The position numbers and the translations under genes were made by a program. This document shows, piece by piece, positions 12,821 to 16,457 of a DNA stretch of 16,457 bases. Each line of letters begins with the position of its first letter. The first letter of the stretch is position 1. This stretch comes from SIG440 sp045592585 (GTDB lineage: Bacteria; Bacillota; Clostridia; Monoglobales; Monoglobaceae). The notes beneath the pieces are model-generated. The model did no database searches. It was not told the DNA's origin and saw only the letters and a program-made list of their open reading frames with translations. The stretch spans positions 1-16,457 of the forward strand of contig JAZNVB010000051.1 in NCBI GenBank assembly GCA_045592585.1, in the 5' to 3' direction.

Positions 12821-13837
12821 ATGCAAAGAAAGCTTTCTGAGATTTCTTCGTTTGAAGTTATACTTTGTCTTTCGGTTGTTTTGATACATATTTTATCCGA
12901 AAGCATTGCAGCATATGCAAAAGGAACAGTTCTCTCCTTTCTGTCCTTTGCCGCATCCAAGATGCTGACTTTTGTTGTGCCTGCATTTATGATTTCGGCA
13001 GGCATTAAATTTGCTCACAAGTTTGAAAATACATCCTTTAACTATTTTACCTTTATACGTGGCAGAATTACAAAAATCTATTTGCCGTACGTTATATTTA
13101 CAGTTCTGCATTATCTGTATTTTGTTTTTTACAGAAGATATTTTGATTTTGACATATTTAAATTGTTTGACTATATTATGCACGGTTCAATTGTCGCACC
13201 ATTTTATTTTGTTGCACTTATCATGCAATTTTACATTCTTTCACCCATTATAATGGTGTTCTGCCGTATTATACCCTCCAATCTGGGCATTTTTATTGCC
13301 GCAGTAATCAATATCTTATGTCTCAAATTTTCAGGCGGTATGAAATACGGTGACAGAATTTTTACTGTTTATCTTCTTTATTGGACAATCGGCTGTTATA
13401 TAGGAATGGATTTTCGCGTTGCAATAAGCCGCCTTGCGCGACTTAAAAAAGTTCTTGTAACCTTAGGAATAATCTTTACCATTATTTATACTGTGGTTTC
13501 ATACTGCGAATTTTTAGAGCTGTTTAACAGTTTCTGGACAGAGATACTTAAAATGGCATTTTGTCTCTCTGCATCATTTATGTGGCTTGTGCTAATGCCC
13601 AAGTCAGAAGGTTTTATTGCTGACAATCTGGCTCCGGTTACATTTTATGTTTTCCTTATTCATTGCCTTGTAATTATTGAAACACAATTTTGGCTGACCA
13701 ATTGGGGAATAACCTCAATCCCTTTGAGATTTTTTATTACTTTCTTTGCAACATATATTATCTCTTTGGTTGTTTCAATTATTTTTTTGAAGATTAAAAG
13801 TTTATTTGTTAAATCAAAACAAAACGGTTTCTGGTAA
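12821..13837 (+). CDS. Membrane acyltransferase, acyltransferase-3 family
   Basis: A 338-residue integral membrane protein with about ten predicted helices. The first helix region FEVILCLSVVLIHILSES, with His23 near its end, matches the acyltransferase-3 (OafA/WecH-like) start, and the long series of aromatic and hydrophobic segments (FYFVALIMQFYILSPIIMVF near 127-146, PVTFYVFLIHCLVIIETQFW near 270-289) fits the same family. These enzymes move acetyl or other acyl groups from the cytoplasm to surface sugars, exopolysaccharide or lipids. AAGGAG lies about 12 nt before the ATG. It is a single-gene unit with its own promoter and terminator. The acceptor is unknown. Confidence 0.85.
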   Translation: MQRKLSEISSFEVILCLSVVLIHILSESIAAYAKGTVLSFLSFAASKMLTFVVPAFMISAGIKFAHKFENTSFNYFTFIRGRITKIYLPYVIFTVLHYLYFVFYRRYFDFDIFKLFDYIMHGSIVAPFYFVALIMQFYILSPIIMVFCRIIPSNLGIFIAAVINILCLKFSGGMKYGDRIFTVYLLYWTIGCYIGMDFRVAISRLARLKKVLVTLGIIFTIIYTVVSYCEFLELFNSFWTEILKMAFCLSASFMWLVLMPKSEGFIADNLAPVTFYVFLIHCLVIIETQFWLTNWGITSIPLRFFITFFATYIISLVVSIIFLKIKSLFVKSKQNGFW

Positions 13838-13883
13838 TAAGCAAAAACTCCTGTCATTTGATGACAGGAGTTTTTGCTTATTA
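13835..13883. terminator. Bidirectional terminator, perfect 23-bp stem
   Basis: The left arm (13835-13857) contains the acyltransferase stop codon, the loop is TTG, and the right arm is an exact complement ending 5 bp from the oxidoreductase stop. The GC core is ACTCCTGTCAT with flanking A and T runs, so it stops transcripts from both convergent genes. Confidence 0.92.
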
Positions 13884-13887
13884 CAGT

Positions 13888-15069
13888 CTACTTATTTCTG
13901 TTCTTGAAATCAGGGATTTCCATAGGAGCACCGCCGGCAGCAATAGATTTTTCTGAAAGGGGTGTTATACACATCCACACAGCCGCATCATATACATCAA
14001 TGGGCATAGGTTTGTTATTCTTTACACAATCAAAGAAATCACTGTATACAAGATAATCCATTCCGCCATGGCCACCCTTAACGCCATCGTTTAGGAACTT
14101 TCTCCAGATTTCGTGTTCGTATTTTTCAGTAAACTGGCTTACATTATCAAGATTTTCTTTTCTGCTTTCACGCTGTTCGCCGTTGTCTATAAAAACAGAC
14201 CGTGTAGCCTCTTCATACATACCCTTTGTTCCACGCACTGTAAATCCTCTGCTGTAAAAGTTTCTGGGCAAAGTTGTGTCAAGTGTTATAACAACAGTTT
14301 CGCCGCCTTCGCACATAATTGTTGTGGTTACAATGTCACCCTGAGCAAATTTTGCATTTATAAGTTCTGCATCGTCTGCCTTCTTATTCTTTATGTATTC
14401 GTGAAGACCTGCAGCCTTTGAAGCCATTGAGGTAAGCCTTACAAATCTGTTTCCGTGGTTAATGTCAAGCACTCTTGCAATGGGACCTATCTCGTGAGTG
14501 GGATAATTTTCACAGTTGCGGGTAAGGTATTCGTTTAAGCGATAGTGACGAAGTTCCTTGCCGTGTGATACCTCGTGACGCAAGTCGTGGAGATAGCCAC
14601 CGCTGCAATGAACTATTTCACCAAACACTCCCTGCTTCACCATATTAAGAACCATAAGTTCTTCTCTTCCGTAGCAGCAGTTTTCCATAAACATAAACGG
14701 AGTCTTGGTGCGTTCATAAGCATCTACAAGTGCAAAACATTCATCTAAAGTTTCGCAGCCGCCAATCTCGCAACCACAGGGAATTCCTCTCTCTAAGCAC
14801 TCTATGGCCATTTCTATATGCTTATTCCATGATGCTGCAATAACTATGCAGTCAACCAGATCTTTTGACATAACTTCCTTATAGTCATTTGTTTTAAATG
14901 GTTCGGCTCCTCCGGCATCAACAACGAGCTTTGCCGCATCGTCAACTCTGTCCTGATACACATCACATAAAGCGGTAACACATACAGCCTCATGACTGAC
15001 AAAAACCTCTTTCATCAGTTGTGCACCTCTTTGTCCAAGTCCGATAACACCCAATCTAAGTTTTTCCAT
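13888..15069 (-). CDS. Gfo/Idh/MocA family oxidoreductase, GH109-like
   Basis: A 393-residue protein with an N-terminal Rossmann fold (GVIGLGQRG, residues 7-15) that binds NAD(P). The usual EKP motif of sugar dehydrogenases is absent; GCEIGGCETLDE (residues 99-110) stands there instead, as in glycoside hydrolase family 109. Other GH109-like segments are NCCYGREELMVLNMVKQGVFGEI (130-152), GGYLHDLR (157-164) and NYPTHEIGPI (188-197) with candidate catalytic His192, plus GHGGMDYL near the C-terminal part. GH109 enzymes cleave alpha-N-acetylgalactosamine or related glycosides by an NAD-dependent redox mechanism. No signal peptide is seen, so the substrate would be internal. AAGGAG precedes the ATG. 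It is divergent from an AraC regulator. Confidence 0.85.
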   Translation of the reverse strand: MEKLRLGVIGLGQRGAQLMKEVFVSHEAVCVTALCDVYQDRVDDAAKLVVDAGGAEPFKTNDYKEVMSKDLVDCIVIAASWNKHIEMAIECLERGIPCGCEIGGCETLDECFALVDAYERTKTPFMFMENCCYGREELMVLNMVKQGVFGEIVHCSGGYLHDLRHEVSHGKELRHYRLNEYLTRNCENYPTHEIGPIARVLDINHGNRFVRLTSMASKAAGLHEYIKNKKADDAELINAKFAQGDIVTTTIMCEGGETVVITLDTTLPRNFYSRGFTVRGTKGMYEEATRSVFIDNGEQRESRKENLDNVSQFTEKYEHEIWRKFLNDGVKGGHGGMDYLVYSDFFDCVKNNKPMPIDVYDAAVWMCITPLSEKSIAAGGAPMEIPDFKNRNK

Positions 15070-15123
15070 ATGAATTCTCCTTTTTTAAAAATTTTGTTTA
15101 CAAAAGTTAATTCTTATGCTATT

Positions 15124-15151
15124 ATTATAACATAAAAATTCGTATAATCAA
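15124..15151 (-). promoter_or_regulatory. Promoter of the GH109-like gene, overlapping a divergent promoter
   Basis: On the minus strand TTGATT (15146-15151) and a perfect TATAAT (15124-15129) are 16 bp apart. On the plus strand a TATAAT lies at 15143-15148, overlapping this -35 box, with a poor TATTAT 17 bp upstream of it. The overlap suggests that the two divergent genes compete for polymerase. Confidence 0.65.
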
Positions 15152-15173
15152 TTCGAAAAAGGATGTTTTTTAT

Positions 15174-16034
15174 ATGAAAAAGGATAAAATTTTTATAAAA
15201 AAACTCTCAAAAAAGCAAAAAAATATGCACCTGCTATCAATAACAGGCATATACTCTCTTTTTGAATCAAAAAATTCCCCCGATTTTTACTTTGAAGGTG
15301 AATGTCATTCTCCCTGGGAAATGGTATATGTAATTGAAGGTTCAGCAGGCATAACCGCTGATGATAAGATTTATACCCTTTCAAAAGGGGATATAGTTTT
15401 TCACAAGCCTATGGAATTCCATAAAATATGGAGTGCCAACGAAACAAATCTCCGTGCTTTAATCTGCGCTTTTGACCTGGAGGGTAGCTTGTCACATAGG
15501 ATTGGTGGCGTTTATCATCTTGTGGATGAATCCAAAAATATAATGGATTCATTACTAAAATACCTCCATGCAGAGTTTAAGGAAAAATCTGCAGGAGGTA
15601 TGAGCTATTTCACTTTTTTTGATGAAAATGAAGTTGCTTTACAAATCGTATTAAACCAGCTTGAACTTATTCTTCTTAATATTTCTCATGCCGACAAACG
15701 TGAACAAAAGCCTTATCATAGCGAAAAAATGCGGTTATACACAAAAATAGCAGAAATCTTAGAAGAACATATATATGATAAAATAACAATTTCTGAAATT
15801 GCAGAAATATGCCATGTAAGCCCCGCCACAATAAAAAACTGTTTTGCAGAATATGCCGGTTGCGGTGTACATAAATATTTTCTTAATATAAAAATTCGTG
15901 CTGCAATTGATATGCTGCAAAGCGGAATGAATATAAACGAAGTCAGTGATACTCTTCAATTTGCAAATCCAAATTACTTCAGCTATTTATTCAAACGTGA
16001 AACAGGAATGCCGGCAAGCACCTACAAAAAATGA
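15174..16034 (+). CDS. AraC-family transcriptional regulator with cupin sensor domain
   Basis: A 286-residue protein. Residues about 30-110 form an AraC-type cupin sensor (GECHSPWEMVYVIEGSAGI, then YTLSKGDIVFHKPMEFHKIW), typical of sugar-responsive members. The C-terminal 95 residues hold both helix-turn-helix units: ITISEIAEICHVSPATIKNCF and INEVSDTLQFANPNYFSYLFKRETG, the latter from residue 254. An AAGGAT site is about 9 nt before the ATG. It faces away from the GH109-like gene across 104 bp with overlapping promoters, so it probably controls that gene in response to a sugar. Identity as AraC is firm; target and ligand are inferred. Confidence 0.92.
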   Translation: MKKDKIFIKKLSKKQKNMHLLSITGIYSLFESKNSPDFYFEGECHSPWEMVYVIEGSAGITADDKIYTLSKGDIVFHKPMEFHKIWSANETNLRALICAFDLEGSLSHRIGGVYHLVDESKNIMDSLLKYLHAEFKEKSAGGMSYFTFFDENEVALQIVLNQLELILLNISHADKREQKPYHSEKMRLYTKIAEILEEHIYDKITISEIAEICHVSPATIKNCFAEYAGCGVHKYFLNIKIRAAIDMLQSGMNINEVSDTLQFANPNYFSYLFKRETGMPASTYKK

Positions 16035-16052
16035 CTATGCGTTGCATAGCCA
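16026..16052 (-). terminator. Terminator of the pyruvate kinase gene, shared with the araC end
   Basis: TGACTATGC pairs with GCATAGCCA across GTT with one mismatch. On the minus strand the stem is followed by six T residues (16026-16031). The left arm includes the araC stop codon. In the plus direction the tail is only CTTTTAG, so it is weaker there. Confidence 0.7.
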
Positions 16053-16062
16053 CTTTTAGTTT

Positions 16063-16457
16063 CTATCTTGATATTTTTTCAACCTTTATGATATTGGTGT
16101 TTCCGCTTTGACCGTTGGGCTGACCACCGGTAAGAACCACATTGTCACCCTTTGACAGTTCAAAGGTTTTCTTTGCCTCGTTAACTGCGTGATAAAACAT
16201 TACCTCAATAGAATTAAATTGCTCGCACATAACAGGTGTTACACCCCAGCTTAAATTCAGCTTGCGCCAAACCTTTTCGTCGGTAGTCATACCAATGATA
16301 TCAACCGGACATCTGAAACGGCTGACCATACGTGCTGTTTTGCCGCTGATAGAGCTGACAATGATACATTTTGCATTTACATCAATTGCCATTGAACAAG
16401 TTGAATGAGATACTGCATCAAGATTGCTGTGTATTTCAAATTCAGCATTTTTAAAAC
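16063..16457 (-). CDS. pyk: Pyruvate kinase, C-terminal domain, partial at window edge
   Basis: The frame stays open to the right edge of the window, so this is the last 130 residues or so of a longer gene; the ATG at 16392 is internal. The C-terminal allosteric domain of pyruvate kinase is recognised from HSNLDAVSHSTCSMAID, SGKTARMVSRFRCPVDIIGMT, the near-invariant LNLSWGVTPV and VVLTGGQPNGQSGNTNIIKV. Pyruvate kinase makes pyruvate and ATP from phosphoenolpyruvate in glycolysis. It ends at the hairpin terminator and converges with the araC gene. The catalytic domain lies outside the window. Confidence 0.95.
   Translation of the reverse strand, partial: FKNAEFEIHSNLDAVSHSTCSMAIDVNAKCIIVSSISGKTARMVSRFRCPVDIIGMTTDEKVWRKLNLSWGVTPVMCEQFNSIEVMFYHAVNEAKKTFELSKGDNVVLTGGQPNGQSGNTNIIKVEKISR

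Overview
The window looks like chromosomal DNA from a low-GC, endospore-forming, anaerobic Firmicute of the class Clostridia. The evidence is an alpha/beta-type small acid-soluble spore protein, a SpoIVB-type sporulation protease, an oxygen-sensitive glycyl radical enzyme with its radical-SAM activase, AT-rich intergenic DNA and strong AGGAGG-type ribosome binding sites. No rRNA, tRNA, CRISPR array, transposase or phage gene was found.

Region 1 (about 1-5340, minus strand) is one apparent seven-gene transcription unit driven by a sigma-A-like promoter at 5279-5307. In transcription order it encodes a metallo-beta-lactamase-fold hydrolase (GTG start), a glycerophosphodiester phosphodiesterase, a DUF4886/SGNH-like hydrolase, a second SGNH hydrolase (ATGA overlap), an MFS transporter, a PspC-type membrane protein and an AAC(3)-family acetyltransferase. 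The mix of hydrolases, an importer-like MFS protein and an acetyltransferase suggests uptake and dismantling or modification of an esterified small molecule or glycolipid; this is inference.

Region 2 (about 5350-7510, and again 11709-12693) carries sporulation-type genes: a GerQ-like coat protein candidate, a 35-residue Asn-rich microprotein behind a sigma-G-like promoter, SpoIVB, a 53-residue membrane protein, a PRC-barrel protein and an alpha/beta SASP. Between the microprotein and spoIVB lies a 161-bp non-coding element bounded by 29-bp imperfect inverted repeats with TA at both ends, which looks like a MITE.

Region 3 (about 7579-11709) is a glycyl radical enzyme module set between the two sporulation blocks: an AraC regulator divergent from a 748-residue glycyl radical enzyme and its activase, with good divergent promoters and a strong bidirectional terminator. 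The active-site Cys is followed by Trp-Gly instead of the Cys-x-Glu typical of glycyl radical dehydratases, so the substrate is not predictable. This is the best candidate for an undescribed activity. Its left edge holds the second copy of a 60-bp double-hairpin repeat that also occurs at positions 1-60.

Region 4 (about 12755-16457) has a membrane acyltransferase, a GH109-like Gfo/Idh/MocA oxidoreductase divergent from a second AraC regulator with overlapping promoters, and the C-terminal part of pyruvate kinase running off the right edge. Adjacent transcription units are separated by well-formed hairpin terminators, several of them bidirectional.
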